A DNA stretch of 64,000 nt, taken from the NCBI RefSeq assembly GCF_958450345.1, contig NC_088783.1, forward strand, positions 58,256,395 through 58,320,394. Direction: 5' to 3'. Numbering within the stretch: the stretch's first letter is position 1; every line of letters begins with the position of its first letter. The notes below the pieces were generated by a model. That model was not told the origin of the DNA. It ran no database searches and saw nothing but the letters and a program-made list of their open reading frames with translations. Below are positions 12,601 through 24,011 of this stretch, piece after piece. This stretch comes from Calliphora vicina. Lineage: Eukaryota; Arthropoda; Insecta; Diptera; Calliphoridae. The position numbers and the translations under genes were made by a program.

Positions 12601-15600
12601 TGGGGCATTTCACGTCAAGTGAACCAACTTTTGAAATCGATGTCTTCCGATCGCGATGAAATTTGCACCAATGTTAGTTCTATTGGATAGTAATTCGGAC
12701 ACCATTTTTCAACAAGATCGGTCAAGAACTCTCTGAGTTATAGGAGGTCAAAATTTGACATTTTGGCCAAACAGGTGTTTTTTTTATCCATATAACTTAT
12801 TACCTATTGTTCTTAGCAAAATGTGTCCCAAATAGTTTAGATAGCTATTTATGCAATCTTTCGAAAAAAAAAATTAAAAAAATTTAATAAAATATTTTTG
12901 ATTTTTTTTTTTTTTAAATCAAAAATATTTTTGACTTTTTTTTTCAAAATGGGCCCTTTTTATTTTTTTTCATTTTTTTTAAAGAAAGCTTAGGTCTTTT
13001 CCTAAGCGACCTATATGGTCGCTTAGTGGGATGCGAGTGGGATATCTATCAAAAAAAATATTTTGTAACTCAAGATTTAAAATTTTTGAATTTTTTTGCA
13101 AAATCAAAAACTTTGTTGACTTTTTTTAAAAAAATGGACCCATTTTTTAATTTTTTTTTTTGCTCAGAAGAAAGCTTATGTGTTTTCCTTTAACACCCTT
13201 TTTGTCGCTTAGTGGGATGCGAGTGGGATATCTATAAAAAAAATGTTTTGTAACTCAAGACATACAATTTTTTACTTTTTTTTGAAAAATCAAAAACCTT
13301 TTTGACTTTTTTTTCCAAAATGGACTCTTTTTTTATTAATTTTTTTTTCTCAAAAGAAAGCTTAGGTCTTTTCCTTTAAAACCTTTTTGGTCGCTTAGTG
13401 GGATGCGAGTGGGATATCTATCAAAATAAATGTTTTGTAACTCAAGACAAATGTTTTTAAATTGATTTTTTTCATATTTTTGTGTGTAAGTGTTTCTAAA
13501 ACCTTAAAAATAAAAACCACAACAACTGACCGATAATAGCCACTGGAGGGGTGCAATATGAGGCCGACCGCTATTAATTTTCCACCCCCAAAATTTGTCT
13601 GAGTTTTGTATCTTGCGGCTTTTTTAGTCAATCCTAGAGGTAGTTTTCAGCGCACGTGATTTTCATTGTTAAAATATCAGGTGCCCCAGAAACAAATTTT
13701 CGGAATCAAGTGGAAATATTTTATGGCCCTTCTCCGAAGTACCAGTTTATTTATTATTTTATGACTTTTGACTTTAAGAAGTGGGTGGAGAGGTAGAAGT
13801 TGACAGGTAGGTTATTTATATGGTGGTTTATTTTTATTATTATTTGTAACATTTGGTTAAACTAGGTACTTTAGTATGTAAGCCCTTCTTGACCCTAATA
13901 AAAGATTTTAGACACATTCATTAAAACGTACCACCTATATGATCTTAAAAAACTATTTATTGTCATTCTGAAGACATACGGAAATCAGTTTTTTAGAAAC
14001 AGCGTTAAAGTTAAGACGTGTGTTATTTACATAAATACTTACAAAATTCAAAATGTCTACGACTTCTAAAAAGGCTAAGGTTGAAAATGAAATTTATTCG
14101 TCTTTTTGTTTTAATCCCTTTAACAAAATGAAGCACAGATCATCAGATATGCGAAATATTTCCGACGGCCTATTAAAAAACCGTCGCAGTTTATGAGTAC
14201 CAGAAGATAATACTAAATTATCTAAAATCAAAATTTACAGTAGAAAAGGTATACTACGTTTCGGACGGAGCTCGTCAACATTTTAAAAACAAAAGTAGCT
14301 TCGCAAATCTTACAGCTCATGAAAAAGATTTGGAATGCCATGTGATGGTATTGGAGCAAACCTCAAAAGAAATGCAGCGAAGTATAGCCTCCAGTGCTCT
14401 CATCAAGATCGCATCTTAGATGCGACTGCTTTATTCCATTGGGCAAAGAATTATTGTAAAGACACTAAAATAGTTTTTAGTAGCAAAGAGGATCATGAGG
14501 AAACATTGAAAACACTAAAGAGCAGATTCGATGCTGCGGTAACAATCGATGGCACTGCTCAATACCATGCTTTCATACCGCTTGTCGATGGAAGACTCAA
14601 ATTAAAAAAGTTTTCTGCATCTACTCAATGCGATTTCTTTCCAAAGCCAAAAAAGAAGCCAGCAGCGAAATCAGTAGCTGAATCTAATAACGCCAAGAAA
14701 GGATTGACAAAAAAAAAGCAGCTAATAAAGGTGACAAATAAGGAGGATAAAAGTATGGATATTTGAAAATTTAAAAACTTCATAAATTAAGTGTAAAAAT
14801 AGTTAATATAAATTGATCTATTGTGATTAAGATTAAATTTTACTAAATTATTCATCTTTTTATTATTATTATTACTATTATTATTATATATTAAATTAAT
14901 TATTATTACAAATAAATAACAAAATTAAATTATTCAACATTTCCATAGAAAAAAAGTGATTTTTATTCCTGAGGTTAACATATTATGGGTATTACAGTAT
15001 CGAGGCTATGTAATTTTAGTTGGGTATGTTACATACCATCGGAAAGGCTAATGTGTCTAGTTTCTCTGCGTAAGTTTAATTTTTAAGGTTTACACACAAA
15101 TATGAAAAAAATTAAAATAGTGCAAATTTAAAAACCTTTGTCTTGAGTTACAAAACATTTATTTTGATAGATATCCCACTCGCATCCTACTAAGCGACTA
15201 AAAAGGTTTTAAAGGAAAACACATAAGCTTTCTTCTGAGCAAAAAAAAAAATTAAAAAATGGGTCCATTTTTTTAAAAAAAGTCAACAAAGTTTTTGATT
15301 TTGCAAAAAAATTCAAAAATTTTAAATCTTGAGTTACAAAATATTTTTTTTGATAGATATCCCACTCGCATCCCACTAAGCGACCATATAGGTCGCTTAG
15401 GAAAAGACCTAAGCTTTCTTAAAAAAAAAATAAAAAGGGCCCATTTTGAAAAAAAAGTCAAAAATATTTTTGATTTAAAAAAAAAAATCAAAAATATTTT
15501 ATTAAATTTTTTTAATTTTTTTTTTCGAAAGATTGCATAAATAGCTATCTAAACTATTTGGGACACATTTTGCTAAGAACAATAGGTAATAAGTTATATG

Positions 15601-15789
15601 GATAAAAAAAAACACCTGTTTGTCCAAAATGTCAAATTTTGACCTCCTATAACTCAGAGAGTTCTTGACCGATCTTGTTGAAAAATGGTGTCCGAATTAC
15701 TATCCAATAGAACTAACATTGGTGCAAATTTCATCGCGATCGGAAGACATCGATTTCAAAAGTTGGTTCACTTGACGTGAAATGCCCCA
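12601..15789. mobile_element. TA-TIR DNA transposon, copy 1 (3.19 kb, with broken transposase-like gene)
   Basis: Long inverted repeats bound this element. The left end runs 12601 to about 13492 and starts TGGGGCATTTCACGTCAAGT. The right end runs about 15088 to 15789 and is its inverse. The flanking dinucleotides are TA on both sides (12599-12600 and 15790-15791). Removing the element with one TA restores the family B target sequence, as judged from the copy at 36420-38232. The arms contain repeats of about 186 bases: three on the left (GCTTAGTGGGATGCGAG at 13021, 13206 and 13393) and two on the right. The centre holds a degenerate gene. TA duplication is shared with Tc1/mariner-like elements, but the protein relic does not look like a mariner transposase, so I leave the superfamily open. 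Confidence 0.7.
14053..14766 (+). pseudogene. Broken transposase-like gene of the TA-TIR element
   Basis: The ATG at 14053 opens a frame beginning MSTTSKKAKVENEIY with CFNPFNKMKHRSSDMRNIS, which ends at a stop near 14197. A second piece reads VYYVSDGARQHFKNKSSFAN then LTAHEKDL (about 14247-14333). A third, in another frame, starts MPCDGIGANLKRNAAKYSLQ (14335-14766, 143 residues) and ends in a Lys-rich tail. SDG-x3-QFKN / CHHEKDF / PCDG-x-G-KR motifs in this order are, as I recall, typical of a poorly characterised protein family common in arthropod genomes. Relative to that family, the stretch between HEKD and PCDG is missing and the frame shifts there. I infer a transposase-type role from its position between TIRs. 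It is surely non-functional as it stands. Confidence 0.55.
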
Positions 15790-15834
15790 TATATAAAACT
15801 TATTTGGAGCGAATTTTGTGTAGATACATATATA

Positions 15835-17470
15835 AGGGGGATTTCATGTCAAGTGAACCAACTTTTGAAATCGATGTCTTCCGATCGGGATGAAATTTGC
15901 ACCAAGGTTAGCTCTATTGGATAGTAACTCAGACACAATTTTTCAACAACATCGGTCGAGAACTCTCTGAGTTATAGGGGGTAAAATTTTGACAATTTGG
16001 TCAAACAGGGGTTTTTTCTTATCCATGTAACTTATTACCTATTGTTCTTAGCAAAATGTGTTCCAAATAGTATAGATAGCTATTTCTTCGATCTTTCGAA
16101 AAAAATATTTAAAAAAAAAAATAAAAAATTTTTAATATTTTTTTCCGAAATCAAAAACTTTTTTGACTTTTTTTTAAAATACGCTATTTTTTTTTTTTCT
16201 TAAAATAAAGTTTAGATATTTTCCTTGAACACCTACTTGGTCGCTTAGTGGGATGCGAGTGGGATATCTATCAAAATAAATATTTTGTAACTCAAAACAT
16301 AAAATTTTTGACTTTTTTTGCAAAATCAAAAACTTTGTTGACTTTTTTTTTTTTTCAAAATGGACCCTTTTTTAATCTTTTTTTTTAGGTCAAACAAAAG
16401 CTTAGATATTATCCTTGAAGACCCTTTTGGTCGCTTAGTGGGATGCGAGTGGGATATCTATCAAAATAAATATTTTTTAACTCAAGACTTACAATTTTTG
16501 ACTTTTTTTTTGCGAATACGATTTTTTTTCCAAATGGGCCCTTTTTTTAAAATTTTTTTTGTAGTCAAAAGAAAGCTTAGGTCCATTCCTTTAAGATATT
16601 TTTAGTCCCTTAGTGGGATGCGAGTAGGATATCTATCAAAATAAATATTTTGTAACGCAAGACATACAATTTTTTAATTTTTTTTTGCAAAATCAAAATT
16701 TTTTTCCAATATGGGCCCTTTTTTAATTTTTTTTTTTTGCTCAAAAGAAAGCCTAGGTCCATTCCTTTAAGATATTTTTAGTCCCTTAGTGGGATGCGAG
16801 TGGGATATCTATCAAAATAAATATTTTGTAACGCAAGACATACAATTGTTTAATTTTTTTTTGCAAAATCGAAATTTTTTTCCAATATGGGACTTTTTTT
16901 TAAAAATTTTTTTTGCTCAAAAGAAAGCTTAGGTCTTTTCCTTTAAGACCTATTTTGTCACTTAGGAAGATGTGAGTAGGATATCTATTAAAATAAAAAT
17001 GTTGTAACTCAAGACATTCAATTATTGACTTTTTTTTTGCAAATTCGAATTTTTTTTCAAAATGGGCCCTTTTTTAAAAATTTTTTTTTAGTCAAAAGAA
17101 AGCTTAGGTCCATTCCTTTAAGATATTTTAGGTCCCTTAGTGGGATACGAGTGGGATATCTATCAAAATAAATATTTTGTAACTCAAGATATACAATTTT
17201 TGATTTTTTGGCAAAATCGAAATAGCTATCTATACTATTTGGAACACATTTTGCTAAGAACAATAGGTAATAAGTTACATGGATAAGAAAAAACCCCTGT
17301 TTGACCAAATTGTCAAAATTTTACCCCCTATAACTCAGAGAGTTCTCGACCGATGTTGTTGAAAAATTGTGTCTGAGTTACTATCCAATAGAGCTAACCT
17401 TGGTGCAAATTTCATCCCGATCGGAAGACATCGATTTCAAAAGTTGGTTCACTTGACATGAAATCCCCCA
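15835..17470. mobile_element. TA-TIR element, copy 2 (1.64 kb, non-autonomous)
   Basis: The left end (GGGGGATTTCATGTCAAGTG) and the inverse right end (CACTTGACATGAAATCCCCC) each span about 250 bases. Both sides are flanked by TA (15833-15834, 17471-17472). Removing the element restores the family B target ACATATATAAATTAAAC, which matches the uninterrupted copy at 24521-25255. Between the ends are six same-orientation repeats of 175-190 bases, with anchors near 16243, 16433, 16608, 16784, 16960 and 17135. There is no coding region. It sits only 45 bases from copy 1, inside the same DINE-1-like element. Confidence 0.7.
16190..17220. repeat. Subterminal tandem repeats of the TA-TIR family
   Basis: Each unit contains TTAGTGGGATGCGAGTGGGA, then ATATCTATCAAAATAAATAT, TTTGTAACTCAAGAC, a T-rich spacer, AAATGGGCCCTTTTT and AAAGAAAGCTTAGGTC. 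The period is 190 bases for the first pair and 175-176 afterwards. The same units occur in copy 1 and, inverted, in copy 3 (41160-41740). Unit number differs between copies (six in copy 2, three and two in the arms of copy 1, four in copy 3). Confidence 0.8.
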
Positions 17471-17836
17471 TAAATTAAACATTTATGACCGATAAAGTCC
17501 AATTTCGAGGGGACATTTGTATGGGGGGGTCTAGGTGAAATAATGGACCGATTTCATCCAGTTTCAATAGGCTTGGTCCTTGGGAAAAAGTAATATGTAC
17601 CAAATTTGATCAAAATATCTTCAAAATTGCGACCTGTACTCGGAGTACAAGGTTTACATGGACAGCCAGCCAGCCAACCAGACGGACGGACGGACATCGT
17701 TTAATCGACTCAGAAAGTGATTCTAAGTCGATCGGTATACCTTAAGGTGGGTGTTAGACTAATATTTTTGGGCGTTACAAACATCTGCACAAACGCATAA
17801 TACCCTCCCCACTATGGTGGTGTAGGGTATAAAAAC

Positions 17837-18330
17837 ATTCAGCTTACTACAATAAGACGGAACGTCGAGATTATAGAAAACATTCAATTTGGATCCTGAC
17901 AAGAATTTGTAGAGTCTAATTGTTTAGGCATTAGGTACTTGGATTATCAAGCTGGTCCCTTCATAAATATTAATGCTCCTAGACGAAATGTCGTTTAAAA
18001 TGCTTCTTTCTTCTATTTATCAAACTCTTACTCGCGCCGTCTCCTCTCCTTCAGCATGCTGGTCCTAAACGAAACGTAGTTTAAAAAGTATATTTCTTTT
18101 ATTTAATAAATATTGGAATTACTGATGATTTGACTAACTCTTTAAGATATCCAAATCTGCTTTTATAAACTATTTATGAATCAGGAATTTATAACTCAAA
18201 CATTTGAATCTTCTAATTTTGAGTTGTAATACTTGGACTGTTATTCTTTAAGAAAATCGAGAGTCATGTTTTCGGTCATCCTAATTGCTGGCATGAACTA
18301 GACAAAAAGTCTTTAGGCACTTTGTAATTG
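17837..18330. repeat. Diverged repeat, unit right of the DINE-1-like element
   Basis: It resumes the repeat interrupted at 12256. Shared motifs include AGACGGAACGTCGAGATTA, GCATTAGGTACTTGG, CTAGACGAAATGTCGTTTAA, ATGAATCAGGAATT and TTCTAATTTTGAGTTGTA. Divergence between units is high, so the repeat is old compared with the elements inserted in it. Confidence 0.5.
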
Positions 18331-20095
18331 AGCACTGCCACTAGACGGACTGACGAGCGTTGACACAATTTTCAATTTAGACCTTTGAATGAATTGGATC
18401 GAATCGTCTCTTCGGATTAAGCAGCTCATTAATTCAAATAGTAAAGGTCCCTTTGACGCATTAACTATGGAGGGTCTTCGACATCGTCAGCAAAACAACT
18501 CTCATTCGTTTATCTTTTAGTCAACAATGTCCAAAAAATACGAAAATCTCCTACATCATGACAGCCTTACACCTAAAACTTAACACGGAATTTTTTATGA
18601 AATGTTCCACTTTTCAAAAGTCCCTGCAGCCTCTAAATATTTGCAAGTAATTTCTCATACATTTGACGACACTATTGAAGCGATGTGTCGCAACAATCCT
18701 GAAAGATAGACTATAGCAGTTTAGTGAATGTGAAACTCAGAGTTGAACTCAATGCGGTACAATTTTGAATTATGCGAATACATGACAGAGTGTCCCAATG
18801 AAATTACAAAGAAGCCTTGTTGGCCACCCAGTTAAATCTAATGCTGAGAGGAACGCAGAGAACAGGCTACAAACCACTTCGGAATAAGGCCTTCACGAGG
18901 AGACGAAGGTTCTTTCGGCTATGAACATCAATGTCATGCTTACGCAATAGTTCCTCCTGAAAATCATCAGAGAGACATCTAAACCTAGACTTTACAGTGT
19001 TTGGTTTCTCCCAATCTATGTCAGAAAAGAGTAAATAAGAAGGCATATACAAATCTCTTTGATCATTAATTTTAATTTACTATAGATAATTTCTTCTTTG
19101 AATATTTTCACGATCCATCAAGTCATTGTTTATAGGGAATAATTGAGGAGTTTCGGAAGTAATCTTGAAGGATCCATGTATTCATGCTTCCAAAATAAAG
19201 TCTTGAGAGATGTCAGAGAGCCAAATCCTCTCAGAACACTAGCAACAGGATGAACCAAAACTTTAAGAAATCCAATGTCAGGCTGACACAACAGTTCCTG
19301 CTGAAATATATGATGGGCATACATATAAACAACGATATTACAATGTTGGGTTCCTATCAAGTCCTGTCAGAAAGGCATGTGCAAGATGTCCTTGATCTAT
19401 AATTTTTGTCCACTAAATTTACATAATATGTTCTTTAAAAGACTCATTTTGTTGCCCCAAGTAATTTAAGGACCACCAAGTCATGTTCTCCTTAACTGGG
19501 TAAGGAAATGTCTATTTGTGAAGTTGCTCTGGTAATCGGTAGATTGGCGTCTTGGTTAAGGGGAATTTAATTTTTTATCCTTCTTTGGAATTGATTAAAA
19601 AAATCTATTTTGCAAAACAAAGTTGCTTTTGTGAAATTAAAGAGCTAAAAAATTATTAAATGTTGAAGGTATGTGATGGAGTGATAGTATTACTTCGATC
19701 ACATATCAAATAAGTTCATTGAGAACTTAGGTGTACTGAAAGTGTTCGTTTACATCGAACTATTATGATAAACTTTCCAACGAATATATTCTATGGTAGA
19801 TGACAGTAATTATTCCTTGACATTATTATTCCTTTATTCAAATGGAGAGTATCTTGGAATTTGAATATAACTAGCTAAATTTAAGTCGTTCATCTTTGCA
19901 CGACAGTGAGCGTTATTGACCGTGACATGAGGGGATGAAATCCACGCCACAAGGTTATCTTCTTGGGTTTGTTGCTGTCCAGTAAGCCCAATTTGAAAAT
20001 CGTCGTTGAAGATGACGAAAATGGGAGTTAGCGCTCTATCAACTACGATAGAAATGTTTAATAATTTCCAAGCGTTTCTCTTTTCTAAACTGCAC
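18331..20095. other. Intergenic DNA with a decayed ~260-bp duplication
   Basis: Two stretches, 18870-19040 and 19150-19340, share a loosely conserved block (CAATGTCA, then GCAATAGTTCCTCCTGAAA against ACAACAGTTCCTGCTGAAA). On the minus strand they read QEELL and QQELL, but no protein family is recognised and the frames are not conserved beyond that. Nothing else supportable. Confidence 0.35.
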
Positions 20096-21285
20096 TATAT
20101 ATATATGTTCCCGTTGATCCTATATGGAGCTTAGGCCTCAATAAATTGCTTGAACATGTTCCTATCTTGTGCTAATGCTCTCACTTCGCTCCAACTCTTA
20201 TGCATTCCGGATATTTCTGATTCGATTTGTGTTCTGCATGTATGAGCTGGACTTCCCCTTCTTCTGCTGCCTTGTGGATTCCACTCAATTGCATTCCTTG
20301 TGATGTCATTCCATGGCGTTCTCAATGTATGTCCAATCCATCGCCATTTACGTCTTTTTATTTCTGAGGCTATGGGCTGTTGATTCGATTGTTCCCAGAG
20401 CATAATATTGGATATTACCATGGGCCGAAATATTCGCAAGATCCTGCGAAGACACTGGTTCACAAACACCTGGATCTTTTGCATATCTCGAGGGGCAGCG
20501 TTCCACGTCTCACAACCATAAAAAAGAGTGGATTTTACATGTGTGTTAAAAATGGTTAACTTTGTACGCTAGGAAATGGAAGACGAATTCCAAATAGGTC
20601 TTAAACGACCGAAAGTTTGTCGCGCTTGTCAATGTCTTCACCCGACTCTCCGTTTCTTGAAATTATGCTCCCAAGATAGCAAAAATTACTGACATCTTCT
20701 ATTTCAGTATTGCTAATTTCAAATAACTCTTGGGATGTCGCATTAACTCGGAGGGTTTTGTTTTTAGCAGTATTTATCTTAAGACCAGCCGCATCTGTTT
20801 TTGTTGTTATGCTTCGCAGATTTGAAGCAAGGTCTGAGAAGCTGTAAGCTAAACGACAAATGTCACCTGCATAGTCAAGATCACTAAGAAGGCCTTGAAG
20901 TCCCCATGTAATTCCCTTGCCGTTTTGGAGAGCACTTCGTAGAATTGTGTCTAGGACTATATTAAACTGAAGTGGTGATAATACACAGCCTTGCCGAGCA
21001 CCGATTTCAACCTTTACAGTTCTACTAAGCACTTTACCGTGTCTAATTCGACAGCTAGTATTATGGTAAAGGCACTTAATAAGTGGGACAAGTTTGTGCC
21101 TTAGAGCGCTCCAAATCACACTGTGGTTTAGTTTGTCGAAGGCTTTCTCGAAATATATAAAGCACATATAGAGTGGTGATCGCCATTCCACAGATTGCTC
21201 GACGATAACTCGGAGACTGTTTATATGGTCGATGGTGGATTTGTGGGGTCTGAATCCCGAACTATGATAACACTTAAAATCTTGA
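20096..21285 (-). pseudogene. RTE-type non-LTR retrotransposon relic (RT and C-terminus)
   Basis: Read on the minus strand, sequence upstream of about 21190 gives GFRPHKSTIDHINSLRVIV. Then come CFIYFEKAFDKLNHSVIW, the ARQGCVLSP motif and LSDLDYAGDICRLAY. After a frame break near 20600 follows NPLFFYGCETW-like sequence, and then (20131-20484) the C-terminal block KRRKWRWIGHTLRTPWNDIT...WNPQGSRRRGSPAHT. This order is characteristic of RTE-clade ORF2. The first catalytic aspartate (FIDFEKAFD in the family) is a tyrosine, and YADD reads YAGD, so the enzyme would be dead even without the frameshift. The 5' part is missing (truncated at about 21285). A short TA microsatellite near 20093-20106 may mark the 3' end. 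Confidence 0.85.
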
Positions 21286-23040
21286 CTGATGTTTTGATAT
21301 GGTTAGATCATAAAAAACGTATAAGGATGCATTTGTATTAAAACACAGAAATGTTACGTTCCTACTAGGATTCATATTAGTAAGCAACAGACTTTTTGCA
21401 TCAGAAAATTTCCCATTTAGTTGGTCACACTTTCAGCACACATACACATCTTGTACTGTTACAGTTTGTCCTTGCCTGCAAAAATCTAGCTGTAAGGGAA
21501 TAATTGTATTAAAGCATACATATTTTCAGTACATTTTGCTATCATATAGCTAGTAAATAGAAACAGAAGCATTTGTATATAAATAGGAGTTAGTACTTCA
21601 TTCATAAAGTACTTCTTAAACGTGTATTGGCATCTGCAAAACTTCCTCAGTTCATCATCCATCCAAAATGCAACAAAAACAAACATATTTGTATGCACCT
21701 ACATAAGGTTGAGTATGCTGGGTGTTGCAATGCCGTTTCATTGCCAGATTTTACTTCTTCCAGAAGTGTTTCATAATAAACATCTCCCACAGTTAGATTT
21801 AGAAAATTTTTGTTATAATGTTTATTGTTTACAACATCTTTTTTTAGTTTAACCAAAAACCATTTTCCGTTTACATTCCTCCTCCTTATGTTTGAATGGC
21901 CATCCTTCTAGTTTACTTGTTAGTTTCATTTTCCATATTACTGGCACTTTTGTTGGCACATTAAACATTCATATTTAGCCGTAGTGCTATGATTGTAGCA
22001 AATATTTACTTGCATGTTGCACGTTCAAAATGTTACTGCTACCGCTTGAATTGATTGCTTGTTATTACCGATAATATGCTGCTGCTGCTTATAAATTGTT
22101 GTCATAACAATTGTAGTTCGAATTATTAGGGTATTTGGGTTGTTGATGTTTGGCATACCTGAAGGGTTTATGTAAATTGTTTGGATAGGGAATAAAATTA
22201 TATGGAATTATGAGGTATTGCAAAGCTCAGTATGTTGAATCAATAGAGTTGAAGAGATTATTTCAAAATAGAACTCCTCATGTGATGTTATTTTTTCTTG
22301 CTTCCTATATATATTCCTATTAGATATTCGCTCCAGAATATTCACTCAGTCAAAGGTTGTCTGATCATTTTTTCAATGGACGGTTTTCCACTGCCTATTC
22401 CATAACGATTACATCTTTTAGACGTTATTTTCAGACCTGCGATTTAGTTATTTAACATTTCTTTGGATCACCATAATTGAATCTCAGCTCCGGAATGAAA
22501 CGAGTTTTTTTCTTGTCCAAGAACTTTCGATAAGATTGCAATTATTACAACAAAATTTTTAGAGCGTAATAAAATATATTTAATATTTTTTTAGATGAAT
22601 CAACGATCCGGAAGAACCCGAGTTAAAGTAGTACAAATATTGATCTGTGATTGAGTTTCAAATCGTCCGACTCTGTCATATAAATACGAACCACAACAAC
22701 AGGATCTTCTTTTCGAAACCAAGTCTCCTTTTACAATGCAGAAATTGAAAGGCAGACATTTATCTAATTCTCTTTTGAACTAACCTAAACCTGTGTAATA
22801 CACACACTACCTATTCAACTCCTCGCCCACAAACTTCATCTGTCTGCCTTTCAATTTCTGCATTGTACAAGGCGACCAAGGTAGTTTTATTACACTAAAC
22901 CAGATATTTTTTTATCACGGAAGAGATTTCGATAACAGAACAGTTGTTACAACGTTTTATAACGTCTTTTGCAGCACTTCGTAGTGGAGCATACGACAAT
23001 CACGATTTCATTTGCAAACCCAAAAAAGTGCTATAGTTCA
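21286..23040. other. Intergenic DNA, no gene recognised
   Basis: The short frames on both strands at 21490-21860 overlap one another and show no family signature. The only structure seen is the inverted repeat at 22733-22866. Confidence 0.35.
22733..22866. repeat. Perfect 26-bp inverted repeat with 82-base loop
   Basis: The left arm is 22733-22758 (begins ACAATGCAGAAATTG) and the right arm is 22841-22866 (ends CAATTTCTGCATTGT). The arms are exact reverse complements over 26 bases, and the 82-base spacer is unrelated. This could be a young foldback/MITE-type element or a hairpin RNA source. No coding function. Confidence 0.75.
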
Positions 23041-23165
23041 GGAGTTAGCTTCAATAGTAGGTCTTTATATAGTTAGAATTTAGCTTCAATCCAAGGTCTT
23101 TATATAGTTAGAATTTAGCTTCAATAGTAGGTCTTTATATTGGAAGAATTCAGCTTCAATCGTAA
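23041..23165. repeat. Short tandem repeat, ~35-bp unit, about 3.5 copies
   Basis: The unit contains TTAGCTTCAATAGTAGG and TCTTTATATAGTTAGAAT. Three copies are nearly identical, differing at the AGTAGG/CCAAGG position, and a decayed fourth has GAATTCAGCTTCAATCG. It is not related in sequence to the 35-bp satellite at the right of the window. Confidence 0.75.
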
Positions 23166-23254
23166 ATCTAACCTAGCAGACAGTTGGATATTGGGCACCT
23201 TGTGACTTACCAAAGGGCCAAAAATCTAACCAACATAGTGATGCGAAAGCTGGT

Positions 23255-23512
23255 TCAGATAATGGAAGCAATTATGCAAACACTTTGACCTGGCGAACTA
23301 AGAGCCTTGATTGTCGCAAGATTGTTCACGTAGATGAAAATGTTCAATATTTTAAGATCAAGTTCACGTATTTGCTGAAAGACGGTGAAGGTATTGGAAA
23401 AGTAGCGAGTTACCAAAAAGTCCAGCTCACGAGAGAAAATGTTCAAGCCGGTGAACGTTTCCATATTAAAAGCATCAATGAAGTTTAACATCTCGTTGAT
23501 GCTTAACATCAT
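23255..23512 (-). pseudogene. Possible RNase H domain fragment of a non-LTR element
   Basis: The minus-strand frame contains TGLNIFSRELDFLVTRYF, then NTFTVFQQIREL and IFIYVNNLATIKALSSPGQS. The last stretch resembles the RNase H motif with SDSQAAIKALSS found in I/R1-type retrotransposons, and TVFQ resembles SVFQAE. The catalytic Asp of that motif is Asn here. There is no intact start and no adjacent RT on this strand. Assignment is tentative. Confidence 0.4.
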
Positions 23513-24011
23513 GTTATTCTATTTACTGGTTATGTAGAAATTCGGAATAAATATTTCTATTCCCTTCACAGCCCCAAGATAAGACTTCCTGCGCTTTGTA
23601 GGATGATGTTATGGGAATATGTTCGTACTTTAATGTGACTGAATGACTTCTTCTTAAAATTGTAGAAGAACTTTAGCTCATTCTACTCTCAGCATCCACG
23701 AAAGCTTGAAGTCAACTATACAAAGCATAGAAGTATCAGGTTTCTTTAGAAAGTTTCAGAGTAATACTCTAAGTTTATATCTCTTGTGTAATTCAATTGT
23801 CTTCTGGGTCGTTGTCTTAGGTCTATAATAGGAGGACAACAAAAACCGATTTCACGAGTTTACTTATCATGGTTAGAAATATCCCTCTAATAAAGAGTAC
23901 GAAATAGCTATTGATATTTTGGTACATCTCCTAGTAAGTTTGATAAATATTTTATTTACGACGAGAATGATATAGCTTGTGAGTCTCTTAATTCAAATTT
24001 AGTTATTCTAC

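Larger units (their letters stand above)
12257..17836. mobile_element. DINE-1/INE-1-like element, family B, split by two insertions
   Basis: The left end (TGTAAGAAAGTATGGTCGG with a hairpin and TAATACCCTACACC) is at 12257 and the right end (CTATGGTGGTGTAGGGTATA) is at about 17836. The element's own sequence is only about 760 bases: 12257-12600, 15790-15834 and 17471-17836. That agrees with the uninterrupted copy at 24521-25255 (735 bases, opposite orientation). The gaps are filled by two TA-TIR elements. The internal tract includes CAGACGGACGGACGGACATC and GTGGGTGTTAGACTAATAT. Confidence 0.65.

Noticed and set aside
15273..17308. Short frames over the TA-TIR elements (FFF/KKK-rich)
   Set aside because: They fall on the non-coding subterminal repeats and recur only because the DNA repeat recurs.
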